Shown here in pieces: positions 1-11,500 of a DNA stretch of 64,000 bases. This DNA is from Heliocidaris erythrogramma. Lineage: Eukaryota; Echinodermata; Echinoidea; Camarodonta; Echinometridae. The stretch is from assembly GCA_025617745.1 (NCBI GenBank), contig CM046868.1, positions 23,799,608-23,863,607 of the forward strand, written 5' to 3'. Below the pieces are notes generated by a model, which searched no databases, had not been told where the DNA came from, and was given only the letters and a program-made list of their open reading frames with translations. Every line of letters begins with the position of its first letter. Within the stretch, counting starts at the first letter, position 1. The position numbers and the translations under genes were made by a program.

Positions 1-80
1 ACTTCATGCAATTTACTGCAATCAAAATAGTGTAGGACAAATATTGCCAACATTTATGTAGTTCTTTAATGATCTCATAC

Positions 81-193
81 CTGAATATATAGTCTGCATT
101 ATCTATGTGTTCACTGCATTTGCTGTCTACTAAGATCCCACTAGCACCAACAACTGAGCACTTTGGAAATTTGAAATTCGAGAATGGAGAATC
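81..193 (-). CDS. Sialyltransferase exon 4: sialylmotif L
   Basis: 37 codons plus two bases between an AG acceptor and the donor GTATGAG. It holds the CMP-sialic-acid-binding motif L: CSVVGASGIL, then VDSKCSEHIDNADYIFR. The conserved Cys that forms a disulfide with motif S in the family is present, while the Asn normally after VVG is Ala (codon GCT). Confidence 0.8.
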
Positions 194-3100
194 CTGAAAG
201 TTTGGAAAAACAAATTTTCAACATGTACGTCTAAAAATTGTAAAACATGTAAATAGGTATTTTATTTGCAGAGTGTATAAAGTAGAGATCTAGTACTTAT
301 CTGGCACTTGTGCCCTTCAGTTCAACATGCTTCCATTATCCAGTGCTTTGGAAAGGATGGAAAGATGTAAGTCCCCTGAACATTAGCAGTCATGTCAAAT
401 AATTATCAACACTATACTAAAAATTCATCAACTTTGTGAGAAAATGCAGTTCCTTTTATCTACGATTTGTACATCCTTATCTGACAAACAGTCCTAGTAA
501 CACTGGTTCATTCCGAGAAAGCAGTGTCTTATTAAAGTGACCCCACACGTTGGTTTATTTTGTTACGAAAACAAATCAAAAATAAGAGAAAATCTGAAAT
601 AATCAGGGTGACATCATCATTGTTGTATTGTGGGAGTAGTCCAAGAACTAGTGCAAGACACAGACAGCCTGATCAGTGCATACCTGCTTTCAAGATAAAG
701 TCTACCCCACCATTTAACATTTTAAAAATATCATCATTAAGTTAACAGCTTTCTTCCACAACTTATTGTCAAAATACATGCAACAAAAAATAAGCATTGC
801 ATTTGCTTACCTTGGGTAGAAAGTTGAAGATTTCCGATGTGATATTGGCAAAGGCATCTCGATTGAGAGAGTATCTCACTTGCTGTCCAGGTTTGGTGTT
901 GTTTTGTGTCAAGACAGCATTCATCACACTTGCTTTATATTCCTCTAGCTGTTGTCTGTCATCAAAGTTTCAAAGTTAAAAAGACAATTTGTCATACAGA
1001 GTAGGTATTTCTTCTATGACATGATACTGTATAACAAGGTGAATAGGTACATCAAGGTGAATGGGCAAGTCTTTTTTACCCAACATGGATGGAGAAACTA
1101 TTTTCATTTCTTTTACTTATAAATGAGAAACAACAAAATGAAAAGCGCCTGTATCAGTCTTGACTCTTGAGGCAGGGGGTGGGGTTGGAAATTATGTCAA
1201 AACACTTTTCCAAAGTGTGTTCCTATTCACATTGTTTTACATTATTGCACTATATAAAAGCAATTCATCCATAACTGAACACTTCTCACCATCTTTTTAT
1301 AAATTTCTATGATTTCATTAATATCACTTGGGTAAAGAACCAATGCATTATATTTCAAAATTGTACTGAAGATTGGGAAAAAAGTAGGAGACTTGACTCA
1401 TGGTAATCATCTCAAAGAAAACATTAACCCGCTGAATACCAAGACCAAGATAAATTAGACTTGGCTCTATAGAAAATGCATGTTATAACTAAATCAAATT
1501 GTATTCTACAAGTTACTAGGCTCAGTGCGGATCTACATAGGGGGAAAACCGGCCCGTGCCCCCCCCCTCCCTTTTGAAACCCAACTGGCATACCTGAAGT
1601 ACACACACAAAATTGTTTCCCCCTTAATTTTGTACCTTTACGGCACTATGCCCCCTCTGTTAGAAAATCCTGGATCCTCCCCTGACTAGGCTAAACATAA
1701 TTTTAGAATAGAAATTTACACTGAATACAAGATTTAGTGCATTCATCATCATCATCGTGTAACCTCTGTTTTTCCCACATTGTGGGGTTGAACATTTCAT
1801 TTCCTTGATGGCCTTTCTCCAAGCTTCCTGGTCTTCAGCATCCACCTGAGTGAGGCCAGATACTCTTATATCTTCTTCTAAGACGTCCCTCCAAGTTTTG
1901 CAAGGTCTGCCAAGGGGTTTTGGACAAGCCCCAAGGAAATTCACTGCTTTCCGTGGCCAACAGGCTTCCTCTCTCTCCTAACCATATGTCCATACCATCG
2001 TAATCTACCCATTCTTATCCCTGTATGCTGTTCTTACCTGAATTTTAAGACTCCATCCCGATTTGCCGTCCAGCGTTTGTAGGCTAGCTCTCTCATCTCT
2101 TCAATCTGTGGAGCAGAGTGGTTCGTGATCTCCATCCATATGGTAGCCTCCACCTCAGGGTCAATCACCTTTGGGTCAATTGGGTCAACAAACTTTCTAG
2201 ACCTCCATGAATCTTGGATCAATTTGCTGCTGTTTGGGTGGTTGCCGCTAGAGAGAGAATCTTTGCCGTCTAACTCTGCTGTGTAATTTGAGTCTGGAGG
2301 TATTCTCTTTTTGGCACCACTGTCAAAAAAAATATAAATAAAGGAGCAGGAACACATTTAATTTCACAACTAAATGTTTGTTGATAATGATTATATTGTC
2401 TACTAAGAGGCACAACGACATTAACTCTATGTAAAGATATACAAGTTAATGCTCCAGCTCTCATAACCACTAGGTTATTTTTAGTTTAATGTGGTCAACA
2501 AAACTTTCTGGACCTACATGAATATTGACTAAATTGCTGGGGTCTTGCGGTATACCACTGTTTATAGAATCTTTGTTATTAATCAATGTGGCATAGGAAT
2601 TAGTCTGCACAAATGATTCTCTGACATTACTCCAGAAAGTGCAAGAAAGAAAAAAAACTAACAATCTGTAAACAGTAATACAACTAAAATATTCCACTTT
2701 TGATTTTTGACTTAATCACATCAACACCATCTTATCTTAAAGGTAGTCAACATTCACGAGAAAATATTTATGACGCAGATTTAAAAGTTTAAAATTCAAT
2801 TTGATTCAATAAAGGAACCCAAGGGAACTCAAATTTAATTTCCATTTAGCTTTGATTGGCCAACAACTCATGAACTGATTTATGAAAAGTTTACCAGTAC
2901 CATCCCCACTCCCTTGATTCCTACATATTTAGTGGAAGAAAATTTTGTGACCTTTCATGAAGATGATATTCTAATACATATTTCTTTCATTCCACACCTT
3001 TTAAAGGAAGAAAACATATTTATATCCAGGGTGTATAATGCATACAACTGTGGCATTCGCAAATTAAAGATAACGAAATCTACAACTCGTTTCATTTCTC

Positions 3101-3480
3101 TGTTTATCTCTAGTTATCTTCACTCTTTCACTGGGATAAGATGGTTTTCATAGTTAGTAAAATCTAGAACAGAACAACTCCTCTTTATTTCATTTGATTT
3201 ATCTGCACTGTTGTCCTGTAATTCCTTGAAAGTAGATGGGAACTATGAATTCGGCCAATTTTTTTGACAGTGTACTCCATTTTCTGGTGTTACACTGCTA
3301 GATTATTAGAAGAGGACTGTGATCACTTTCATACCTCCTCTCTCGGACAAGAGCAGCAAACTTAAAGTCCGACTCCAGACCTCTCTCTTCCTTCTTCGCT
3401 CTCATCCTTGTACAGACTTTCGCCAAGACCAAGACAAGCACCACCATGAATATAACCCGCATCCATTTTCGCGTTAGCAT
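81..3480 (-). CDS. Sialyltransferase, GT29 family, ST8Sia-like (5' part, 4 exons)
   Basis: Predicted Golgi type II membrane enzyme that transfers sialic acid from CMP-sialic acid to glycans. Exons on the minus strand: 3480-3335, 2319-2038, 955-811, 193-81; junction phases 2, 2, 0 and then 2 all agree and every join keeps the frame open. ATG at 3480 is followed by a short basic stretch and a hydrophobic anchor (MRVIFMVVLVLVLAKV), then a stem rich in Asn/Ser/Asp. Exon 3 ends EIFNFLPK and exon 4 begins DSPF, followed by KCSVVGASGILVDSKC and HIDNADYIFR, which matches sialylmotif L. Motifs S, III and VS are not in the window; the gene continues to the left. Odd point: the usual Asn of motif L (VVGNSG) reads Ala here. 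Family call is firm; the ST8Sia subfamily is an inference. Confidence 0.8.
811..955 (-). CDS. Sialyltransferase exon 3: stem to catalytic-domain junction
   Basis: Encodes about 48 residues, including QQLEEYKASVMNAV and ITSEIFNFLPK. It enters in phase 2 and leaves in phase 0 with donor GTAAGC. The FLPK ending just before motif L is usual for this family. Confidence 0.7.
1535..1690. mobile_element. Short non-autonomous repeat ending in GGATCC-type terminus
   Basis: G/C-rich ends and the internal phrase GAAACCCAACTGGCATACC recur at 9128-9250 and, more diverged, at 10973-11107. All end in AAATCCTG followed by GGATCC-like sequence. No coding capacity; reads as a MITE family. Confidence 0.55.
1740..2030 (-). 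mobile_element. LINE 3' fragment (reverse-transcriptase C-terminus)
   Basis: Minus-strand translation gives RMGRLRWYGHMVRRE and then LGRPCKTWRDVLEEDIRVSGL and EDQEAWRKAI, the typical C-terminal tail of non-LTR retrotransposon polyproteins. One stop interrupts it near 1940. A short GAT/ATG repeat around 1743-1757 would be the 3' tail. It abuts sialyltransferase exon 2 and lies in the following intron. Confidence 0.75.
2038..2319 (-). CDS. Sialyltransferase exon 2: stem region
   Basis: 94 codons' worth of mostly polar sequence (PPDSNYTAELDGKDSL, then FVDPIDPKVIDPEVEATIW) between a poly-T/AG acceptor and donor GTAAGA, phase 2 to 2. Contains NYT and NHS, possible N-glycosylation sequons. Confidence 0.7.
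2475..2650 (-). pseudogene. Decayed duplicate of sialyltransferase exon 2
   Basis: The minus-strand sequence parallels exon 2: NKDSINSG against GKDSLSSG, then CCAGAAAGTTTTGTTGACC against CTAGAAAGTTTGTTGACC. The extra T shifts the frame and no good splice sites flank it. It lies in intron 1 of the same gene and looks like a failed exon duplication. Confidence 0.6.
3335..3480 (-). CDS. Sialyltransferase exon 1: start codon and membrane anchor
   Basis: The ATG at 3480 gives MLTRKW and then a 16-residue hydrophobic run followed by CTRMRAKKEER, the usual short-tail, signal-anchor, basic-stop pattern of Golgi enzymes. The longer frame upstream starts only with TTG, so 3480 is preferred. Donor GTATGA, phase 2. 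Confidence 0.7.
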
Positions 3481-3519
3481 TGTTGCTCGGGTGAGGGGTG
3501 TAGGATGCAATGGCTCAAA

Positions 3520-6390
3520 ATGCTGAAAGTTGCAGAAGCTCTCCTGGTCCTGTTCAATTTTTTTTCAGGCCATGAACTACCAATCTGAAATTTGAAGGTG
3601 CAGAAATGAAGTTATATCATTTGAAGTTTTATTTCAGATTTCAAATTACACAGACATGGCAGACAGTAAAAATAAGTATAGCCTATAGTAGGCCCATCTA
3701 GGCCCCCTATATTTATTCAAATTTGGGCAGTAGTCAGTATCCACTTTCTTTCATCTGTATGTATCACAACGACAAGGTGTAGATTCTATCTGATGCAAAA
3801 TGCAGGAACAGCAGCAGTTCTTTGTTTCTTGCATAATACAACGACAATGTCAATGAATGCATGTTCAACTTCAACTTCCAATTTTCCAAATTTCAAATCA
3901 ATTCAACTTCAACTTCAAGATCAAACTTACAAAGTTAATACATCTAGATCCAAAATTCAGACTCTAAATTTAAATAACAAGTGTAGAAAGCAGAACATGA
4001 GAACAATTCAATAAACCTGAGCATAAGGTAGGGAATCAACATATTGGTAGTGTGAAATCCAAGATAAACTTGTCTTAAAAACATGCACGCCGCCCACGCT
4101 ACACTGCCTACACTACAGCCAATACAATTTGAACAATGTCGATGTATGCCATGCCATACAAAAATAACAATGCGTGGGACCGAATAACACATTACAGCCT
4201 ATATACAGGCCACTTTTTAATACAGAAATAACAGATATCATCGACGTGACTACGTGTATTAATGTATATTTAGTCTACTGAAAAATTACGTCGTCATACT
4301 CAAGTTCATGTACGACACCTTCTTGGTTCAAAGCGAAGAGCCCCGCCCCTCGTCAGAATTGATTGTTTATGAATAGGCCTAGGCCCTACATGTATTTCTT
4401 TAAGTTTAACGGCGCCACGCACGTCAAATAAATGATGCATGCAATGCCAACGGATGATAAAAATAAGTCCGCTTAATAAGTCCGGCTGACAATCTTTGTC
4501 CGTCTGTACTGCACTGCACTGCACTATGAGTGGATGGGATCACATCAGCATATTCCAAGGCAAATCTCGGTCAAATAGAGCATTAACCTAATAAATCTTT
4601 TTTTTAAGGCACAAGCAAGGCTTTAAAGAATGTCCATAGCGTTCATGGGAAACAGGGGGGGGGGGGGGGGGGGGGGCGGCTGTGTCCTCGCGTGTGTCCT
4701 GTGACTTTTGACGATCGAATCGAGAGCGACTTTAAAAAAAAAATTAATGCATATTAGACCAGACTATAACATATAAAGCAAGATCTGTGTCAACGCCATC
4801 AGTAATATGTGCAGTGACAGAATAAGAAATACTACAGGCTCAAAATAGATAAATTATAAAGTGTATAAAAGTATAGGAAGAGTTTCGCAGGAGGCCCACA
4901 TGTAGGCCTATAGTGCATTTTCCTGGTTATGACATTGTACTTTCTTCTTCATTTGTTACTTTTGTTTTGTTTTTGTTTTGCTTGGTTATTTTTCAAAGAT
5001 TGAAGTTTCGTTTTGATCATCTATAACCTATTTTGAATCTTCCTCTGTATTTGTATGTTGATAATAACCCCAAATTGTGGATTTTAATTCAATAAATTGA
5101 TTTGATATGATTTGAATTGACTGTAAAAAGTATGTCTCATTGAAGGGTATGTCTCATTGAAGCTTGTACGGCATCCACATTCATGGCATTCATGAAAATT
5201 CTGAAAAAAGGGTATCAAATTCACTACTGACGAGAAAAGATCCTCATTGGAAAGGGTAAGAAATTTGTGACCCCGGCTTCGGAAGCCGGTCAGAAGCAGC
5301 GAATCTGAAAATACATGATAAAAAGAATCCAAGAAGTTCTTTTCTATTCTTTCAATGAAAACTCAATCTGTAATGTGTTCCAAGGATTTTTTTTTAATTT
5401 GCTCCCCCCTTGCGAAAATTGGCCTGCATGATCAAGATATCTATATCTGTGATTTTCTATCATTATTATTTGTGGGGGGAGATTAGGGTGCAGCATTTTT
5501 TTGGCAAATTTGGGTGTACGTCACCACCCCTCAAAATGTTCGAGCGACGCCCCGCCCCGGCCCCCCCCCCCCCGGGCTGTAAAGTGAAAGCCATACAATT
5601 TGGGGCGGCGATCCCAGGGGACAAGTACCCCGGAGTAAATTAGCAAATAATTACGCTAGGAAGTGCACTCTAAAATGCAAAGTTTCATAAAATGAAGTAA
5701 ATTTTCTCGGTCAGTTGCTATATAGCTTCCTCGTACAGGCTAGCTATGCCTCACATTTATGAATTACACAAGCATAGATTCAACTAGTGGAGCTTAATAC
5801 TACGAAATGAAGACAGCGATTCAAGGGGATCGGGGACGCTTCGATTCCGCAGCAAAATGTTTGAGGGGTTAACAACCCCCCCCCCCCCGAAATTTAGAAA
5901 ACCGTCACAAAAACTTGATGATTTAACGCTGCTTAGCTATCCCCATTCAGAGCTAGAGAAGGACGAACGCTGAACGGTGGATATTAACATCATCGATTTC
6001 TATTTTCCTCAGCTGTGAAAAACTTTGGATGTGTTTTTTGTGTGCCCATGATCATCGTGTTTCAAAACTGGCCTTATGATAGCGCTCATGTCCGACTTCA
6101 TACAACTATATAACCTTAACGAGGCCGCGGAGCTAGGGGCTGCAGCCCTCATCCCCTCAAGAATTGTGAAAATACTTCTAGTCGGGCAACCGCCATCTTG
6201 TATTTAGCAGCGAGGTGCTCTCATCGTAATATTCATAACTCTTTTCGAGTATATATACATTTTTTACCGGATACAGAATGCACCAATAAAGGGTTTACAT
6301 TTTTGTTCCATAGTAGTTCCAAGATTTAGAGTATGGATTAAAATTAATTATTTTGGCAAGAGATGTCAACATGGGGTGCGTGCGTATGTG
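3520..6390. other. Intergenic stretch, no gene seen
   Basis: No exon with family similarity was found. It holds a poly-G run at 4656-4677, poly-C runs near 5558-5570 and 5876-5890 that sit in repeat-like sequence, and an AATAAATTGATTTGAT stretch near 5090-5110 that resembles a retroelement tail. Confidence 0.5.
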
Positions 6391-6395
6391 TGTAT

Positions 6396-6435
6396 GTGTG
6401 TGTGTGGGGTGAGAGAGAGAAGGGCAGGGAACGCG

Positions 6436-6470
<35 letters not shown>
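6396..6470. repeat. GT then GA microsatellite
   Basis: A short GTGTATGTGT tract is followed by GAGAGA from about 6438 to 6469. Confidence 0.9.
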
Positions 6471-6473
<3 letters not shown>

Positions 6474-6499
6474 ATGAGAAAGTTTTAAAAGTTAAAAGC

Positions 6500-7430
6500 G
6501 TACCTATATAAGAACATTTTGGAAAATTTACTTCTTAGTTTGTAAAATATCTGTATCAATTTTAACATGATAATTTATAAATGGGGGCCTACTTGTTTAT
6601 TGTTTAATAATACAGTTCAGCATCTACCTATTGTAACTCATAAAATTACTCACAAAATTATCAATTTTTTTTTTACATAGTGCAAACTTGAAACACATAC
6701 AATCGACTAGTTTATTATTTAATGCATGCTAATACGGAATGATCATCGTAATATACTACGGTTTATACATTTATACAATCCTTTTACAATATGAGAAAAC
6801 ACAATTACCGTTCATTTATTGTAAATTACTAAAAAGACAAAAGTACAAGATCTATGCGAGGGAATATATTATTTGTGTTCACTCATAAGGCAAAATTTAC
6901 AGCTTAAAACGGAAATATTGAGACTTTGAAATGTGTTCAGTTCGAACTTTAAAAAACTACTCTGTCTTGTGAAACTACTAATAAGAAATCAAATTAGTAT
7001 CACAGATACTTGAATTTCTGTTCATTGTTCCATCAATTATGAGTTTAAAGAATACAATCTGTCAATGACAATCAAAACACTGATACACAAAACATGTTAT
7101 AGAACCAAATCATACAAAATGCAAATCATTATTCCATAGGACTGTTCATATATAGTTTACATAAAATGGGACTTTCAATCATTCAGAGTTATAATCAATA
7201 GATCCAGATCATTGGTCAAATCATCTATTATGAAAGATTTACCTGATTTGCAAATGTTAATGTATATAACCCACAACATTTCTATTAACGCCATATAGTC
7301 CAAACAGTACAATATTATTCAATTGCCTGTAGTTCCTTTGATATCGTTTGATTTCATTTGCTCTGCTGCACACTGTTTGATATCGGCTTTCTTGAATAAT
7401 GCTTGTGTTTTACACTGATGAGTGAAATAA
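6500..7430. repeat. Duplicated 3' flank of the NLR unit (copy 1 side)
   Basis: AT-rich sequence that parallels 22950-23770 downstream of NLR copy 2. Examples: ATCGGCTTTCTTGAATAATGC with TTCGGCTTTCTGTTCAATAG, and TGAGTGAAATAAT with TGAGTGCAAGATGAAATAAT. No ORF of note. It marks the downstream side of the duplicated block. Confidence 0.5.
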
Positions 7431-7482
7431 TACGTAGTACTTTATTCTGTTCTGTTCAAAACTGTTATTGAAATGTGTATAA

Positions 7483-7745
7483 GTCGAGTGGTTTAAACAC
7501 TTGACATGAAATTGAAAGGTGATGGGTTCGAGCCCCAACACGACACTAATATCCTTTGGCAAGAAGTAAAATAATCTCCACCTTGCCACTTTCCACCCAG
7601 GTACAGTAGACAGGAGAAAAGGAGGAAACTCCTTGAATTCCGTGGGCACGCGCCAAAATCGGTAGCCTAGCTGAAGTCGGGGTAATATCAGAGCACCTTG
7701 AGCACCTTGCGTGGTGGCAATTTGAGTGCTATACAAGAAGCTTAT
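7483..7745 (+). mobile_element. tRNA-derived SINE, old diverged copy
   Basis: Carries the box-B-like GGGTTCGAGCCCC followed by ACACTAATATCCTTTGGCAAG and CCACCCAGGT. A further decayed copy at the equivalent place downstream of NLR copy 2 (about 25240-25440) suggests it was present before the duplication. Confidence 0.55.
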
Positions 7746-7904
7746 ATCAATGTTATAATTATTATTCTACCATTATACCTTGCCAATACCCGACCCTCTG
7801 TCCTGAATATATTATAATCTTCATTACTAACTATTGTTTCTACATTTCTTGTTATCGTTATTGTTGTTTTGATCTATAATAATTTCTGAAGAAATTATTT
7901 TAGC

Positions 7905-8213
7905 AACAATAATAATAATAATATAATAATATGTCCATTTATATAGCGCAGTTACTATACAAATATACTCTACTGCGCTTAATACAAAGTATTATATTAT
8001 TACCCCCAGCTTTAGTCAAGCCGCCATGTAGGCGCTAAGGCATTCAAGGAATTTCTTCCCACCGGGTACCCATTTACTTCACCTGGGTGGAGAGTGGCAA
8101 ATGTAGATTAATGGCTTGCCAATAGACTTTAGTGCCGCGGCGGGATTCGAACCGCGACCCATGTGATTCACAGTCCGGTGACATATCCACTAGACCACGA
8201 CACCTCCCCTTGA
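7905..8213 (-). mobile_element. tRNA-derived SINE
   Basis: The minus-strand head reads GTCGTGGTCTAGTGGATATG and GGTTCGAATCCCGCCGCGGC (A- and B-box like), then GGCAAG, CCACCCAGGTGAAGTAAATG, and an ATT-repeat tail. It sits in the 3' region of NLR copy 1; copy 2 has simple sequence at the equivalent place. Confidence 0.75.
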
Positions 8214-8453
8214 TTGCAAGCCTAGGCTTGGGAAACTATATAGCTCGCATAAAATTGTTACCATGGTTACGAGTTTAGCTTAACTACACAGAGTCTTGTG
8301 GCAGTTTCCTTTCTAACCAGTTTCCTATCATGTATCTATGGAAGTGCTTGTTTACAGTACATTCATACAGTCAGTTTGTCCAAGGCAGAAAACTCGCTTG
8401 GAATGTTCTTCTAACGAAATACACCTTCTCCATACTCCATACGCTTGTGAAGG

Positions 8454-8501
8454 TCAGTCGGTACGTGGTAGAGAGAAATTTCTCTCACTCCTTGCCAACG
8501 T
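8454..8501 (-). CDS. NLR copy 1 exon 12: C-terminus
   Basis: AG acceptor, then TLARSERNFSLPRTD and TGA. Copy 2 has the same short exon with the same acceptor and a slightly longer tail ([18 protein letters not shown]), which supports it as the terminal coding exon. Confidence 0.65.
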   Translation of the reverse strand, partial: TLARSERNFSLPRTD

Positions 8502-11500
8502 CTGAAAGGAAGAAAAGGAAAGAGAAAGATAGAAATAATGTTTACTATAATCGTATTAATCATTTGGATTTGGGCGTCACTGATCATCATGTAGCCCCAC
8601 CCCCACCATCCCATCCTCTTACTCAATGTAATATTCACGTCTGATTTTTTTTAAATCAATTAAAGTGAGATTGATTGGTAACATATTATGTAACTTCATG
8701 TTAGTGATATTGATTTACGATTTTTAATTGGAGAATCAATTCAGCCGTATGAAAGAAAGAAAAAAAATAGGGGGGGGATTTACTTCAGGTGGTACAAGTT
8801 CTTGGTCATATTTTCATATTTTTTCACTATTGCCAAAGTACTAAATTTAACCCATTGCACACGGGAACTGGGTGGCTCCTGTATCAAACTTATAAGAATA
8901 ATTAGCGAATTCAGTGGTCAAAGGGTGATTAAACAAAAAAAAACCCCAACACAACCATTCATAATTGGGGTCGTTCTCAACATATTTACATGTGGGTAGA
9001 AGAGGTGGTAGGACACACTTTCATTCTGCCTTTTCAATATTTCTTAAATAAAAAAATGTGATGGAGGGTATCATGGCTCCCTACCTAAAGGTAATAATTC
9101 AGTAATCTTGAAAATCAATACGAGTGTCCCCTCTTTTGAAACCCAACTGGCATACCTTAGTACACAATGAAAAAAGTTCCCCTTAATTTGCGTGCTTTTT
9201 CGGCTCTGTGCCCCCTCTTTGACAAAATCCTGGATCCGCCCTGCATCTGGCAATACAAAGGCTAATTCGTTAAGGATTATTGTACTGAAATCATATGTTT
9301 AAATAATTATATATACCTCTGGGTCCCAGAAGAATAAAGTGAGTTTCAATGATCTGCTTTGTCCGCTCGTCATGTTGATATCACGATTTTCCTCTGTATG
9401 TTGGTTATGTTGGATTGCGTATTGAGAGAGCTCGCCTTCAGGATCGATGCTACAGTCTAGCCTAATGATGGTCAGGAAAAAAAAATTGTGTGTGAATATA
9501 AACTATCTATCCCATAGTTTAGAGGCCGTTGGGTCGACAATGTGATGGATCTTGAGACACAGGTTCTACATAACTTTCTGTTTTAAGCTGTTCTAAGTTA
9601 ATTCAACATAAAAAACATACGCTATTGTGTAGGTCTACATTTATAAGACAGGCATACAGGCCTATCAAAGGAACAATTATGAAAGCATACAGGTGAAAAT
9701 TAAATAACGAAGTACTGTTATGACATTTGAGAAACTGTATGGTTCAATAAGAATGTGTGCTTATAGAAGGTATTTTTCATATTCGTTTTTCAAACGCACC
9801 TCAAAAGGGTTATCGATGTAAGAGCTCTAATGGCTGTGACGATTTCAAGTAAATCAGATTCGGTGAATACACAGTAGTTGAAACTGATGATTTCAAGTTG
9901 CTTCATTCTGCCACTCGATTTCAGCATGTGGATGAAGTCGTGGACAGTGTCATGTGATACAGTGTTGCTTGCATTCCTTCGTGGGTCAAAGGTCATATTG
10001 AGAACTTCAATTCGGATATCGTTCACTACCAATCCGTCAACGATGACGGATACGACTCTATTGTAATATATATTCTCGGCCATCTTCCTGTGATAATTAT
10101 TCGAAGCAAAAATGTCAAGTTCCGTAACATTTGGCAACCGGGAAAGCAGTATCGGGAAGACCTCTATTTGAGATTTTATTTTGGTCTGGAAGGTTTTTAC
10201 AGATTGAAGTGGTTCCAGAAGTAATGCAGGAACTGAATTCGGGACAGTCATTTTCAAATGTTGCAGTTGTTGGAGATCATGGAGGACTTTCCAAAAGTTG
10301 TTGAAAAACCTGTGTGAGCTTTTGACGTCCATTTCTGGATATCCAGGCATCTGATGATAGAAAATTCGATTCTTTTATCGTTATATGCCTTGGTACACTT
10401 ATGAAAAGTTGGAAATAAATGTCTTTAAATTGAATTGAATTAAACTGATATCAAATTCACGACCTTTTGTTTTACACTTGCAGAGTTTATACAAAGGCGC
10501 TTGTCATAATGATAGAAAACTGGACTGTCTTTTTCCTAATTCATATGTTAAGTTAATAGTTTTTATATTTGTTAGAATACCTGGTAACCATGGTATATAT
10601 TCTCCATAAATATACTTACATCTGAGTCTAAAATGAGCTTTTGTATCTTGGGCAGCTTTCTCAAGATGTAGGGGAGCTCGGCGGAGGATGATTTTGTTTC
10701 CAGTACCTGAACTGACGAAAGTGGCTCTAAAGAGTCTAAGTCACAGAGGGTGTTGGTTGGAATTGGAAGAAGAAGCCTGTAGAGGTCTGGTGACGTATGG
10801 AGATTCTTCCACAACTCACAGAAAGAATATTTCATTTCAAGAAGTTCCTGTAAAAATAACAACAGGGTCGGAAGATGTTTAGACTTATCTGGGTGATAGT
10901 TTTGTCCCATTAGCGTATATTCTGACGTCAGTGTTTCGAGAGAAACATAATTATTCCAACCTTCATAATAAGGGGCACAACCAGCCTGTGCCCCCTCGAA
11001 ACCAAATTGGCATAACCCAAGTACACAACAAAAATATGAACCCCTTTATTTGTGAAATTTATCGGAATTGTGCCCACCTTAGAAATCCTGCATGGATACG
11101 CCCCGGAAAAGAGACATGTGAACATATTGTCGACAGAATTAAGTGATTCAGGATTCTTGGGGGCACGGGTCTTGAACGTCTCTACAAGCAATCAAAACTG
11201 GTTTACATTTTCTGCACCTGCCCATGTACCATCTACTGCTGAACAGAGACATTTTAAGTATAATGATAATAGTGTATATTTATAGAGCGCACACACCGTC
11301 CAAAGACGCTCATGGCGCTAGCCCAGCAACAGTTCTCTTATACCTGGCAAATAAACACAGACATGTGCACATATATCTACCTACATACATATACATATAA
11401 GCCTACATACTGTACATATCCACAAATCAACAAATAACCCACAAAAAAACAAACAAAAAAAATCTTTTATCACTCATCGAAATTGTTAGCAACATCCGTT

